From Streptomyces hygroscopicus (lineage in GTDB: Bacteria > Actinomycetota > Actinomycetes > Streptomycetales > Streptomycetaceae), in NCBI RefSeq assembly GCF_026168105.1, contig NZ_LBMW01000011.1, positions 113,696 to 177,695 on the forward strand: 64,000 bases of DNA. Reading direction: 5' to 3'. This document shows, piece after piece, positions 17,637 to 25,935 of this stretch. The notes beneath the pieces were generated by a model. The model searched no databases. It worked only from the letters and a program-made list of their open reading frames with translations, and was not told the DNA's origin. Position 1 is the stretch's first letter, and every line of letters begins with the position of its first letter. Made by a program: the position numbers and the translations under genes.

Positions 17637-18719
17637 ATGGTCCGTGCCGCTGTCCTGCCCGCCGTCGGTGCCCCGCTGGAGGTCACCGAGATCGAGCTGC
17701 CGGAGCCCGGCCCAGGGCAGGTGCGGGTCCGGCTCGCCGCCGCCGGGGTCTGCCATTCCGACCTGTCGCTGTCCAACGGCACCATGCGCGTACCGGTGCC
17801 CGCGGTTCTCGGCCATGAGGGCGCGGGAACCGTGGTGTCCGTGGGCGACGGAGTCACCCATGTCGCGCCCGGCACCGGCGTGGTCCTCAACTGGGCTCCG
17901 TCCTGCGGAAGCTGTCATGCCTGCGGGCTGGGCGAGGTGTGGCTGTGCGTGAACGCGCTGACCGGCGCCGGCGGCGTCCACGCCCGCCGCGGGGACGACG
18001 GCACGGATCTGCATCCCGGTCTGAACGTGGCCGCGTTCGCGCAGGAGACCGTGGTGGCGGCGTCCTGTGTGCTGCCTGTGCCCGACGGGGTGCCGCTGAC
18101 CGACGCGGCGCTGCTCGGCTGTGCCGTCCTTACGGGGTACGGGGCCGTGCACCACGCGGCGAAGGTGCGGCCGGGGGAGACCGTCGCGGTGTTCGGCGTC
18201 GGCGGAGTGGGCCTCGCGACGCTCCAGTCGGCACGGATCGCCCGCGCGGAGCGGATCATCGCGGTGGACGTGTCGCCCGGGAAGGAGGAACTGGCCCGGC
18301 GGGCGGGCGCCACGGACTTCGTCCTCGCCTCCGACACCACGCCCCGCGAGATCCGCGGTCTCACGGACAATCAGGGCGTCGACGTGGCGGTGGAGTGCGT
18401 GGGCCGGGCGGTCACCATCCGGGCGGCCTGGGACTCCACGCGCCGTGGCGGCCGTACGACGGTCGTCGGCATCGGCGGCAAGGACCAGCAGGTCACGTTC
18501 AACGCCCTGGAGATCTTCCACTGGGGCCGCACGCTCTCGGGCTGCGTCTACGGCAACACGAACCCGGCCGAGGACCTGCCGGTCCTGGCCGAGCATGTGC
18601 GGGCGGGCCGCCTGGACCTGGGCGCGCTGGTGACGGAACGCATCGCGCTGGAGGGGATTCCGGCGGCGTTCGACAACATGCTGGCGGGCAAGGGAGGCCG
18701 GGCGCTGGTGGTGTTCTAG
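17637..18719 (+). CDS. Zinc-dependent alcohol dehydrogenase, MDR superfamily
   Basis: A 360-residue enzyme. Catalytic zinc ligands are in GVCHSDLS and LGHEGAG; the structural zinc lobe has four Cys in SCGSCHACGLGEVWLC; the Rossmann motif is FGVGGVGLATLQSARIA. ATG 17637 is used, but TTG 17628 overlapping the ALDH stop is possible. It should feed its aldehyde product to the preceding dehydrogenase. The 4-nt convergent overlap at 18716-18719 with the DMT transporter leaves no room for a terminator. Confidence 0.92.
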   Translation: MVRAAVLPAVGAPLEVTEIELPEPGPGQVRVRLAAAGVCHSDLSLSNGTMRVPVPAVLGHEGAGTVVSVGDGVTHVAPGTGVVLNWAPSCGSCHACGLGEVWLCVNALTGAGGVHARRGDDGTDLHPGLNVAAFAQETVVAASCVLPVPDGVPLTDAALLGCAVLTGYGAVHHAAKVRPGETVAVFGVGGVGLATLQSARIARAERIIAVDVSPGKEELARRAGATDFVLASDTTPREIRGLTDNQGVDVAVECVGRAVTIRAAWDSTRRGGRTTVVGIGGKDQQVTFNALEIFHWGRTLSGCVYGNTNPAEDLPVLAEHVRAGRLDLGALVTERIALEGIPAAFDNMLAGKGGRALVVF

Positions 18720-19648
18720 GACTCCCCGGCCGGTGTCCTCTCGGACGCGGCGCGGGGTTCCGGGACCGGCGCCGCCCGGCGCGGGCGGGACCGGGAGACC
18801 GTCACGCCCGCCAGGCACAGCACACCGCCCGCGAGCGTCAGCGGCCCCGGTACCTCATGGAGGAACAGCCAGGACATCACCACGACCAGCGCCGGCACGG
18901 CGTAAGTCGTCGCGCCCATGCGGCCGGCGGTCGTACGGGCCAGCGCGTAGGCCCAGGTGGTGAAGGCGAGCGCGGTCGGGAAGACGCCGAGATAGATCAT
19001 GCAGAGCGTCGCGGAGACCGGGGCACCGGCCGCGTCGTGCACCAGTTGCCCGGCGAAGGGCAGACAGCCCACCGCACCGACGAGACATCCGAACGTGGTC
19101 ACCTGCAGTGCGCCCGCCGTGCTCAGCGCGGGCTTCTGCGCGACGACACCGGCGGCGTACGCCATCGCGGCGAGCAGACACAGCACCACCCCGAGCACCG
19201 AGGACCTGCCGCCGCCCGACATCGACAGCCCCACGGTCACGGCGCCCGCGAGCGAAACCGCCATTCCCGCGAGCAGCCGCGGCGGCATGGAGTCGCCCAG
19301 CAGCCGCGAACCCAGCAGCGCGATCAGGATGGGACCTACGTTGACGACCAGCGCGGCGGTCCCGGCATCCACCTGCTGCTCACCCCAGTTGAGGGCGACC
19401 ATGTAGAAGCCGAACCACAGCACGCCGGACATCGCGATGCCCCGCCACGCGGTACGAGGCGGCAGTCCCTCCCGCCGCACGAGACAGATCACCCCGAGCG
19501 TCAGGGCCCCGGCAAGCAGCCGTCCGAGCGCCAGGGCACCCGGCGAGTACGCCGTGCCCGCGCTGCGGATGGCGACGAAGGCGGAGGCCCACAGCATCAC
19601 GGTGACCGTGGCCGCGGCCGCGGCCGGACGGGACGGGGAGTCGTTCAT
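18716..19648 (-). CDS. EamA/DMT family transporter
   Basis: About 310 residues with ten predicted helices in two EamA repeats (start VTVMLWASAFVAIRSAG; second repeat VLGVVLCLLAAMAYAAGVVAQKP). It probably exports a small metabolite or amino acid. ATG 19648 is favoured by GGAG 4 nt upstream, with other in-frame starts at 19651 and 19687. An ArsR-type gene lies 91 bp upstream on the same strand, so the pair may be one regulator-exporter transcript. Confidence 0.88.
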   Translation of the reverse strand: MNDSPSRPAAAAATVTVMLWASAFVAIRSAGTAYSPGALALGRLLAGALTLGVICLVRREGLPPRTAWRGIAMSGVLWFGFYMVALNWGEQQVDAGTAALVVNVGPILIALLGSRLLGDSMPPRLLAGMAVSLAGAVTVGLSMSGGGRSSVLGVVLCLLAAMAYAAGVVAQKPALSTAGALQVTTFGCLVGAVGCLPFAGQLVHDAAGAPVSATLCMIYLGVFPTALAFTTWAYALARTTAGRMGATTYAVPALVVVMSWLFLHEVPGPLTLAGGVLCLAGVTVSRSRPRRAAPVPEPRAASERTPAGES

Positions 19649-19739
19649 CATGCTCCACAGGTCAGGAAGGAAGCGGATCGGGTACATGCGGATTTCCGAC
19701 CTGGCGGTCGGCGTTGCGTCGTACGGGGTGTCGACCGGC

Positions 19740-20489
19740 TCAGCACAGTGCCGCCGCCTCGATCCCCAGCAGCTCGAAGAGCGCGCGCTCGCCCGACGCC
19801 GTGACCTTCACGGCCCGTTCGGAGCCGATGCGCACGCACCAGCCCTCGTCCAGGGCGTGCCGGCACAGGGCGGCGCCCGCGACACCCGCGAGATGGGGGC
19901 GGCGCTCGGTCCAGTCGAGGCAGGCGCGGGCCAGGGGGCGCCGGCCCCGGTGCTCGAGGACGATGCCCGCGGCGTCGAACCACCTCAGGCCCGCGTCCGT
20001 GAGCACGAAACCGGTGTCCGTTTCCTTGTACGTTCCGAGCAGCCCGTGCGCGGTCAGCGCGTCGGTGACGGCGATGCCGATGCGCCCGGCGAGGTGGTCG
20101 TAACACGTACGGCCACGAGCCATCGCGGATCCGGCACTCGCCTCGCGCAGTGTGCGCGGGCGCTCCGCCGCGGCATCCGACCCAACCTGTGCGGCCAGGT
20201 CCTCGATCAGCTGGGCCACCCTCGCGTCGGCCAGCCGCACATACCGGTGCCGCCCCTGCCGCTCCTCGGCCAGCAGCCCGCCCGCGACGAGCTTGCCCAG
20301 GTGTTCGCTGAGGGTCGACGCGGCAACGCCCGCGTGTCGCGCCAGCTCGCCGGCGGTCCACGCCCGTCCGTCCAGCAGCGCCAGCAGGCAGTCGGCCCGT
20401 GACACGTCGGCGATGAGCCCGGCGAGCGCCGCGAGTCCCGGTGCGCGGCCGTCCGCCGCCCGTGCCCGTCCTGAACCCTTGGTGGTCAT
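19740..20489 (-). CDS. ArsR-type winged-helix regulator
   Basis: About 249 residues, longer than simple metal sensors. The winged helix is in DCLLALLDGRAWTAGELARHAGVAASTLSEHLGKLVAGGLLAEERQGRHRYVRL; a C-terminal half of about 150 residues with HRGRRPLARACLDWTERRPHLAG follows. No ELCVGDL-type metal site is seen, so it more likely senses a small molecule. It is followed by the EamA gene and is a candidate regulator of it. Confidence 0.82.
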   Translation of the reverse strand: MTTKGSGRARAADGRAPGLAALAGLIADVSRADCLLALLDGRAWTAGELARHAGVAASTLSEHLGKLVAGGLLAEERQGRHRYVRLADARVAQLIEDLAAQVGSDAAAERPRTLREASAGSAMARGRTCYDHLAGRIGIAVTDALTAHGLLGTYKETDTGFVLTDAGLRWFDAAGIVLEHRGRRPLARACLDWTERRPHLAGVAGAALCRHALDEGWCVRIGSERAVKVTASGERALFELLGIEAAALC

Positions 20490-20546
20490 GCACTCCAGCA
20501 TGCGGCACGGACACTTCGGCGCCCGCCGAAGGGTGCCGATCCTGTC

Positions 20547-21188
20547 CTACGCGGTCCGCCCGAGCTGCTCGTACTGCCGTTCCAACCCGTCGAGCAGCGC
20601 CCTGAGCCCGGTCTCGAAGGCCCGTTCGTCGATCTTCCCCTGCAGCTCGGCGAGGCGGTGGGCCTGGCCGAGGTGGGGGTAGTCGGCCGGGTCGTACGCG
20701 CTCTCGTCGTCGACGAAGCCGCCCGCGAACGAGCCGAGCGCGGAGCCCATGACGAAGTAGCGCATCAGGGCGCCGATGGAGGTGGCCTGGGCGGGCGGCC
20801 AGCCCGCCTGGACCATCGCGCCGTACACGGCGTCCGCCAGACGCAGGGCGGCCGGGCGGCGGCCGGGTCCTCGGGCCAGGACCGGCACGATGTTCGGGTG
20901 GTCGCGCAGCGCGGCACGGTAGGAGACCGCCCAGTCGTGCAGCGCGGTCCGCCAGTCCCGGCCGTCCTCGAACATCGACAGGTCGACCTGCGCGCTGACC
21001 GAGTCCGCCACCGCCTCCAGGATCTGGTCCTTGGTGCGGAAGTGGTTGTAGAGGGACGGGCCGCTGACGCCGAGTTCGGCGGCGAGCCTGCGCGTGGAGA
21101 CGGCCGCGAGGCCCTCCGCGTCCACCAGCGCCCGCGCGGTCTCGACGATGCGGTCTGTGCTGAGCAGGGGCTTGCGCGGTCGGGCCAT
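20547..21188 (-). CDS. TetR family regulator divergent from an acyl-CoA dehydrogenase
   Basis: A 213-residue protein (an alternative ATG 21197 adds three residues). The helix-turn-helix is RIVETARALVDAEGLAAVSTRRLAAELGVSGPSLYNHFRTKDQIL. The C-terminal domain has an acidic AYDPADYPHLGQ stretch. It is divergent from the acyl-CoA dehydrogenase gene with a short palindrome between (21219-21229), so it is expected to repress that gene and itself in response to an acyl-CoA. Confidence 0.87.
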   Translation of the reverse strand: MARPRKPLLSTDRIVETARALVDAEGLAAVSTRRLAAELGVSGPSLYNHFRTKDQILEAVADSVSAQVDLSMFEDGRDWRTALHDWAVSYRAALRDHPNIVPVLARGPGRRPAALRLADAVYGAMVQAGWPPAQATSIGALMRYFVMGSALGSFAGGFVDDESAYDPADYPHLGQAHRLAELQGKIDERAFETGLRALLDGLERQYEQLGRTA

Positions 21189-21218
21189 GGCGCACATAGT
21201 AGGGCTGCCGATGGAAAC

Positions 21219-21229
21219 TAGCAGTGCTA
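21219..21229. promoter_or_regulatory. Palindrome in the TetR/acyl-CoA dehydrogenase intergenic region
   Basis: TAGCAGTGCTA has 5-nt arms around a central G inside an unusually AT-rich stretch (GCTAATTTAAATG). It is a candidate operator and overlaps the likely promoters of both divergent genes. Confidence 0.55.
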
Positions 21230-21275
21230 ATTTAAATGTGCCGCTTTCAAAGACCTTCCCGTGGGGTGACGCGTC

Positions 21276-22427
21276 GTGAATCTGGAGCTCAGTGACGAGC
21301 AGGCCGCGGTCCGGCGGCTGGCCGAGGACTTCGTGACCCGTGAGATCGCCCCGCACGTCGTGGCCTGGGACCGCAACGAGGAGGTCGACCGGGGGATCGT
21401 CAAGAAGCTGGGCGAGGTCGGGTTCCTCGGCCTCACCATCGACGAGGAGTACGGCGGCTCGGGTGGCGACCACCTGGCGTACTGCCTGGTGACCGAGGAG
21501 CTGGGCCGTGGCGACTCGTCGGTGCGCGGGATCGTGTCCGTCTCGCTCGGCCTCGTTGCCAAGTCCGTCGCCGCCTGGGGGAGTGAGGAGCAGAAGCGGC
21601 GGTGGCTGCCCGGGCTCACCTCCGGGACGTACGTCGGCTGCTTCGGCCTCACCGAGCCCGGCACCGGTTCCGACGCGGGCAACCTCACCACGAAGGCCGT
21701 CCGGGACGGCGACGGCTACGTGATCAACGGCACCAAGACGTTCATCACCAACGGCACCTGGGCCGATGTGGTGCTCCTGTTCGCCCGATCCACGGACGAC
21801 CCCGGCCATCAGGGTGTCTCCGCCTTCCTCGTGCCGGCCGACACGCCCGGGCTGACCCGCCGCCCGATCCACGGCAAGCTCGGCCTGCGCGGCCAGGCCA
21901 CCGCCGAGCTGGTCCTCGAGGACGTCCGGGTGCCCGCCTCCGCGATGCTGGCACCCGAGGGCAAGGGGTTCTCCGTGGCCATGTCCGCGCTCGCCAAGGG
22001 GCGCATGTCGGTCGCGGCGGGCTGCGTCGGCATAGCCCAGGCCGCGCTGGACGCGGCCGTCCGGTACGCCGGCGAGCGCGAGCAGTTCGGGAGGGTCATC
22101 GCCCACCACCAGCTCGTCCAGGAGCTCCTCAGCGACATCGCCGTCGACGTGGACGCGGCGCGGCTGCTGACCTGGCGGGTCGCCGACCTGATCGACCGCG
22201 GTCTGCCCTTCGCCGTCGAGTCCTCCAAGGCCAAGCTCTTCGCCTCCGAGGCGGCCGTGCGCGCCGCGAACAACGCCCTCCAGGTCTTCGGCGGTTACGG
22301 CTACATCGACGAGTACCCGGTCGGCAAACTCCTGCGCGACGCCCGGGTGATGACACTGTACGAGGGCACGAGCCAGATCCAGAAGCTGCTCATCGGCCGT
22401 GCGCTCACCGGGGTTTCGGCGTTCTGA
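21276..22427 (+). CDS. Acyl-CoA dehydrogenase
   Basis: A 383-residue flavoenzyme that introduces the alpha-beta double bond in acyl-CoA. The FAD/substrate signatures GCFGLTEPGTGSDAGN and TFITNGTWADV are present, and the catalytic Glu is in LYEGTSQIQ. The start is GTG 21276. It is controlled by the divergent TetR by position. Substrate chain length cannot be set from sequence; short or branched chains are typical for this form. Confidence 0.92.
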   Translation: MNLELSDEQAAVRRLAEDFVTREIAPHVVAWDRNEEVDRGIVKKLGEVGFLGLTIDEEYGGSGGDHLAYCLVTEELGRGDSSVRGIVSVSLGLVAKSVAAWGSEEQKRRWLPGLTSGTYVGCFGLTEPGTGSDAGNLTTKAVRDGDGYVINGTKTFITNGTWADVVLLFARSTDDPGHQGVSAFLVPADTPGLTRRPIHGKLGLRGQATAELVLEDVRVPASAMLAPEGKGFSVAMSALAKGRMSVAAGCVGIAQAALDAAVRYAGEREQFGRVIAHHQLVQELLSDIAVDVDAARLLTWRVADLIDRGLPFAVESSKAKLFASEAAVRAANNALQVFGGYGYIDEYPVGKLLRDARVMTLYEGTSQIQKLLIGRALTGVSAF

Positions 22428-22488
22428 GTACCTGCATGAGTACGCGAGCGGATGCGACGGCGGCCTCCCGGGGGCGACCCTGGTCCGC

Positions 22489-22776
22489 ATGAGTGAGAAT
22501 CCGGTCAGACAGCAGAGCACGGCCGCCTTCTACGGCCAGGCCGTCGCGTCCTTCGCCATCGCGCTGACGGCGACGGCCGTGGGCATCGTCCGGCTGCACG
22601 CCGACGCCTGGGTGCGGGGCTTCCTGGGAATCGCCGTCCTCTACCTCGTGACCTCCGCCTTCACCCTCGCCAAGGTGATCCGGGACCGGCAGGAGGCCGG
22701 TCAGATCGTCAGCCGGGTCGACCAGGCGCGGCTGGAGAAGCTGCTCGCCGAGCACGATCCCTTCGAGAAAATCTGA
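22489..22776 (+). CDS. YiaA/YiaB-like small inner membrane protein
   Basis: A 95-residue protein with two hydrophobic helices (VASFAIALTATAVGIVRL and GFLGIAVLYLVTSAFTLAKVI) and a charged C-terminus, matching the YiaAB family of unknown function. It follows the acyl-CoA dehydrogenase gene by 61 bp and may be co-transcribed. Confidence 0.7.
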   Translation: MSENPVRQQSTAAFYGQAVASFAIALTATAVGIVRLHADAWVRGFLGIAVLYLVTSAFTLAKVIRDRQEAGQIVSRVDQARLEKLLAEHDPFEKI

Positions 22777-22807
22777 GCGGGAAGCCGTACACCGCCCGGC
22801 GGGCGCT

Positions 22808-22823
22808 CTAAGCGACCGCTCAC
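22808..22823. promoter_or_regulatory. Candidate autoregulatory operator of the following TetR gene
   Basis: CTAAGCGACCGCTCAC shares 12 of 16 positions with the perfect palindrome CTAAGCAACTGCTTAG at 24007-24022. It lies 45 bp before the TetR start, with a TATGGT -10-like element just downstream. Confidence 0.55.
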
Positions 22824-22867
22824 CTTCGGAGGTATGGTGTTCGTCCTGCCAGTGGAAGGGGCGAGCG

Positions 22868-23494
22868 ATGAGTACGGCGGAGGAGACGGCCGGCAGCGAG
22901 ATGCAGCCGTGGGCCGAGGTCACCCCGGATGCGGCCCGGCGGCTCTTGATCGCCGCCGTGGAGGCCTTCGCCGAGCGCGGCTACCACGCCACGACGACAC
23001 GCGACATCGCAGGCCGGGCCGGTATGAGCCCGGCCGCGCTCTACATCCACTACAAGACCAAGGAGGAGCTGCTCCACCGCATCAGCAGGATCGGGCACGA
23101 GAAGGCCCTCGAGATCCTGCGCACGGCGGCGCGGGGCGAGGGTACCGCCGCCGAGCGTCTCGCGGACGCTGTGCGCTCCTTCGTGCGCTGGCACGCGGCA
23201 CAGCACACCGTCGCGCGGGTAGTGCAGTACGAACTGGACGCGCTCGGCCCCGACTCGCGCGCGGAGATCGTCGCCCTGCGCCGCCAGGTCGACGCCGAGG
23301 CGCGCGGGATCATCGAGGACGGCGTGGCGGCGGGCGAGTTCGACGTCCCCGACGTGCGGGGCAGCACGCTCGCCGTGCTCTCGCTCTGCATCGACGTGGC
23401 CCGCTGGTTCAAAGCCGACGGCCCCCGTACCCCGGACGAGGTCGGCGCGCTCTACGCCGACCTCGTGCTGCGGATGGTGGGGGCGGGAAAGTAG
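22868..23494 (+). CDS. TetR family regulator, predicted to control itself and a MaoC gene
   Basis: A 208-residue protein. The helix-turn-helix is at about residues 24-66 (RLLIAAVEAFAERGYHATTTRDIAGRAGMSPAALYIHYKTKEELL). The effector domain resembles those of fatty-acid-responsive TetR proteins. Related CTAAGC palindromes precede this gene and the convergent MaoC hydratase gene, which makes both likely targets. Confidence 0.87.
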   Translation: MSTAEETAGSEMQPWAEVTPDAARRLLIAAVEAFAERGYHATTTRDIAGRAGMSPAALYIHYKTKEELLHRISRIGHEKALEILRTAARGEGTAAERLADAVRSFVRWHAAQHTVARVVQYELDALGPDSRAEIVALRRQVDAEARGIIEDGVAAGEFDVPDVRGSTLAVLSLCIDVARWFKADGPRTPDEVGALYADLVLRMVGAGK

Positions 23495-23510
23495 CCGCCT
23501 CCGGGGCGGC
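23494..23510. terminator. Short hairpin between convergent TetR and MaoC genes
   Basis: GCCGCC and GGCGGC form a 6-bp stem with a 5-nt loop starting at the TetR stop codon. It is modest for a terminator. Confidence 0.4.
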
Positions 23511-23972
23511 TCAGAGGTAGTAGCGCGACACCGACTCGGCCACGCACACCGGCTTGTCGCCGCTCTCGCGTTCCACCGTGAAGGCCATGGTCAGCTGTAC
23601 TCCGCCGGTCACGTCCTCGACGCCGGTGATCGTCGCGGTGGCGCGCAGGCGGGAGCCGACGGGGACCGGTGAGGGGAAGCGGACCTTGTTCGTCCCGTAG
23701 TTGACACCCATCCTCACGCCCTCGACCTTGATCAGCTGCGGTCCGAAGAGCGGCAGCAGGGACAGGGTGAGGTAACCGTGCGCGATGGTCGTGCCGAAGG
23801 GTCCCGCGGCCGCCTTCTCCGGGTCCACATGGATCCACTGGTGGTCGCCGGTGGCGTCCGCGAACAGGTCGATCCGCTTCTGGTCGATCTCCACCCAGTC
23901 GCTGTACCCCAGCTGCTCGCCCACCGCCGCCTTCAGCTCGTCGGCGGACGTGAAGGTCCTCGGCTCTGCCAT
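23511..23972 (-). CDS. MaoC-like (R)-specific enoyl-CoA hydratase
   Basis: A 153-residue single hot-dog domain protein. The hydratase motif with catalytic Asp and His is visible in FADATGDHQWIHVDPEKA, and the AHGYLTLSLLP helix is intact. It hydrates 2-enoyl-CoA to 3-hydroxyacyl-CoA. ATG 23972 is used. A perfect CTAAGC palindrome overlaps its promoter region, linking it to the convergent TetR gene. The divergent neighbour is soxR. Confidence 0.88.
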   Translation of the reverse strand: MAEPRTFTSADELKAAVGEQLGYSDWVEIDQKRIDLFADATGDHQWIHVDPEKAAAGPFGTTIAHGYLTLSLLPLFGPQLIKVEGVRMGVNYGTNKVRFPSPVPVGSRLRATATITGVEDVTGGVQLTMAFTVERESGDKPVCVAESVSRYYL

Positions 23973-24006
23973 GTTCCCGGCCTCTCGCGTCGCGAAGTCT
24001 CCATAC

Positions 24007-24022
24007 CTAAGCAACTGCTTAG
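24007..24022. promoter_or_regulatory. TetR operator in the MaoC promoter
   Basis: CTAAGCA and TGCTTAG are perfect 7-nt arms around AC. On the minus strand the right half contains a TAGGTA -10-like sequence, so binding would block the MaoC gene. It is paired with the site at 22808-22823. Confidence 0.7.
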
Positions 24023-24074
24023 CATGGTCGGGTACGGGAGCCATGTCAACGGACCGGGCCCGAGATGCGCTGAG

Positions 24075-24080
24075 TAGGCT
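24075..24080 (+). promoter_or_regulatory. Candidate -10 of a leaderless soxR promoter
   Basis: TAGGCT is 7 nt before the GTG start of soxR, with no room for a normal leader. Confidence 0.5.
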
Positions 24081-24087
24081 CTGAGGG

Positions 24088-24588
24088 GTGCCCCAGATTC
24101 CCGAGAAGATCCACGAGCTGACCGTCGGACAGTTGTCGGCCCGAAGCGGGGCCGCGGTCTCCGCCCTGCACTTCTACGAGTCCAAGGGCCTGATCAGCAG
24201 CCGCCGCACGGCGGGCAACCAGCGCCGTTACCAGCGTGACGCGCTGCGCCGGGTGGCCTTCGTGCGTGCCGCCCAGCGCGTCGGCATCCCGCTGGCCACC
24301 ATCCGCGAGGCGCTCGCCGAACTCCCCGAGGAGCGGACCCCGACCCGGGAGGACTGGGCCCGGCTCTCCGAGGCATGGCGGTCCGAACTCGACGAGCGCA
24401 TCGGCCAGCTGACCCGGCTGCGCGACCACCTCACGGACTGCATCAGCTGCGGCTGCCTGTCGCTTCAGACCTGTGTCCTGTCCAACCCGGACGACGCCTT
24501 CGGTGAACGGCAGTCGGGGTCGCGGTTGATGGTGGATCGGCGCGGTCGCCGCCGTGAGCGGGAGGAAGGACCGGGCGGCGGCCGCTGA
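24088..24588 (+). CDS. soxR: Redox-sensitive MerR family activator SoxR
   Basis: A 166-residue protein. The MerR helix-turn-helix begins LTVGQLSARSGAAVSALHFYESKGLI, a dimerisation helix follows, and the [2Fe-2S] cluster site is C-x2-C-x-C-x5-C at Cys118, 121, 123 and 129. In Streptomyces SoxR responds to redox-active secondary metabolites rather than directing a SoxS regulon. No SoxR-like box is apparent in its own promoter. The tail after residue 135 is basic and differs from the shorter enterobacterial form. Confidence 0.93.
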   Translation: MPQIPEKIHELTVGQLSARSGAAVSALHFYESKGLISSRRTAGNQRRYQRDALRRVAFVRAAQRVGIPLATIREALAELPEERTPTREDWARLSEAWRSELDERIGQLTRLRDHLTDCISCGCLSLQTCVLSNPDDAFGERQSGSRLMVDRRGRRREREEGPGGGR

Positions 24589-24720
24589 GATGCGTGTCCG
24601 TTTTCCCCGGCTGGGCCGCCGCTGGGATGCGTGTCTCTTTTCCCGGCTGGGCCGCCGCTGGGATGCGTGTCTCTTTCCCCGGCTGGGCCGCCGCTGGGAT
24701 GCGCGTCCCTTCCCTCGGCC
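24587..24720. repeat. 36-bp tandem repeat between convergent soxR and RNA ligase genes
   Basis: Copies start at about 24587, 24624 and 24660, with a diverged fourth at 24696. The shared core is GGCTGGGCCGCCGCTGGG next to a GATGCGTGTCTCTTT block. It fills the whole intergenic gap and touches the soxR stop. Confidence 0.85.
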
Positions 24721-24726
24721 CGGCGC

Positions 24727-25794
24727 TCACTCGTACTCCGTCCCGCCCTTGCGCGTCAGATAGGCCGGACTCACCGCCTTCGCGATCGCCCTGCCCCCCG
24801 TCACCGGGCTGTACCGCTCGGTGACCGGCCGGATCACCACACCTTCGCGCAGATGCAGCGCACGCCCGGAGACCGTCTCCCCTCCCGAGGCGAACTCCAG
24901 CACCCGCCCGATGTCGTACGGCCCCTCGTAGAGCCGTGGCACCAGCGGGAGTTCACCGGCGAGCAGCTCCGTCGCATTCAGCCACCGCACCGTGCCGTCG
25001 ATCTCCGCGGAGATGTCGAAGACGGCATATCCCAGCGTCTCGCGCCGGCCGTCGGCGCCGTACGTCAAGTCCTGGACGCCCGCGCCGAACACCTCGCCGA
25101 AGATCCCTACCCGGCGCGCACCGAGCCGCTCGGCGAGCCGGGCCGCGGCCTCGGGGACGCGATGGCCGCGCACCGCCCGCCAGTACAGATTGCGCGGATC
25201 CTCCGTGAGCGCCAGCGACTTGGCCCCGAAGCCCTTCGACGAGACGAGCACCCGGTCCTCGGCCGCGACGTACGTCAGCAGGCACGCCGAGCCGTGCAGC
25301 TTCTCCGTCAGGACGACGGACTCGCCCGGCTCGAAGACATCCGGGTAGCGCTGGATGTTCTCGATGTCGACCCACGGCAGCAACTCCGGCGCCGACTCCA
25401 CCTCGCCGTTCATGGTCGGCGGGATCGGCGGCACCCACTTGGTGATGCCGAGCGCCTCCGCGAAGTCGGCGCCGTCCGCCGCGGCCTGCGCGAGGTCGAC
25501 GTCCGCCAGCGCCCTGGGGCGGCAGACGATGCCCTGCGACAGCTCGCCGCGCAGCCGTACCGCCTTGACCCGGTCGCGGTTGCCGCCCGCGAGCCGTCCG
25601 GTCAGCCCCAGCTCCTCGATCAGCCCGGTCGGCAGCACGGACTGCTCGGGGATGTAGACGGCGGTGTCGCCCGTGCGGTACTGGCCCTTGGCGACGACGG
25701 CTCGGTACAGGCCCACCTGGGCCAGTTCGAGCGCGTCGGCATTGGGGTGCTCGTGGACGGTCAGCACTTCGGCGGTGACGCGCAGCGTCGACAT
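24727..25794 (-). CDS. ATP-dependent RNA ligase, Deinococcus Rnl (DraRnl)-like
   Basis: A 355-residue ligase. The N-terminal about 130 residues resemble an OB-type domain (VTAEVLTVHEHPNADALELAQVG). The nucleotidyltransferase domain has motif I EKLHG with adenylated Lys165, motif III IFGEVFGAGVQDLTYG, motif IV EGVVIRP and a motif V-like AKAVSPAYL. This domain order matches DraRnl-type enzymes that seal nicks in RNA-containing duplexes. The role in Streptomyces is unknown; RNA repair is the natural guess. It is followed upstream by a zinc-ribbon protein gene on the same strand. Confidence 0.85.
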   Translation of the reverse strand: MSTLRVTAEVLTVHEHPNADALELAQVGLYRAVVAKGQYRTGDTAVYIPEQSVLPTGLIEELGLTGRLAGGNRDRVKAVRLRGELSQGIVCRPRALADVDLAQAAADGADFAEALGITKWVPPIPPTMNGEVESAPELLPWVDIENIQRYPDVFEPGESVVLTEKLHGSACLLTYVAAEDRVLVSSKGFGAKSLALTEDPRNLYWRAVRGHRVPEAAARLAERLGARRVGIFGEVFGAGVQDLTYGADGRRETLGYAVFDISAEIDGTVRWLNATELLAGELPLVPRLYEGPYDIGRVLEFASGGETVSGRALHLREGVVIRPVTERYSPVTGGRAIAKAVSPAYLTRKGGTEYE

Positions 25795-25935
25795 GGGGGC
25801 TCCCGGGGTTGCTCAGCTGTGTTTCATCGCCCCCAACTGTCCTGGCCGGAAAGGGGTGGAGCCAGCGGATTTGCGCCTGGTACGGTCGCGCCGCCGACAA
25901 GGGGGGTGCGGCATCCCCGGCGCACCCCCGTGCCC

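Noticed and set aside
20547..22520. 657-codon fusion of TetR with a long N-terminal extension
   Set aside because: The extension is antisense to the acyl-CoA dehydrogenase gene and only the last 213 codons are a TetR protein. The true start is near 21188.
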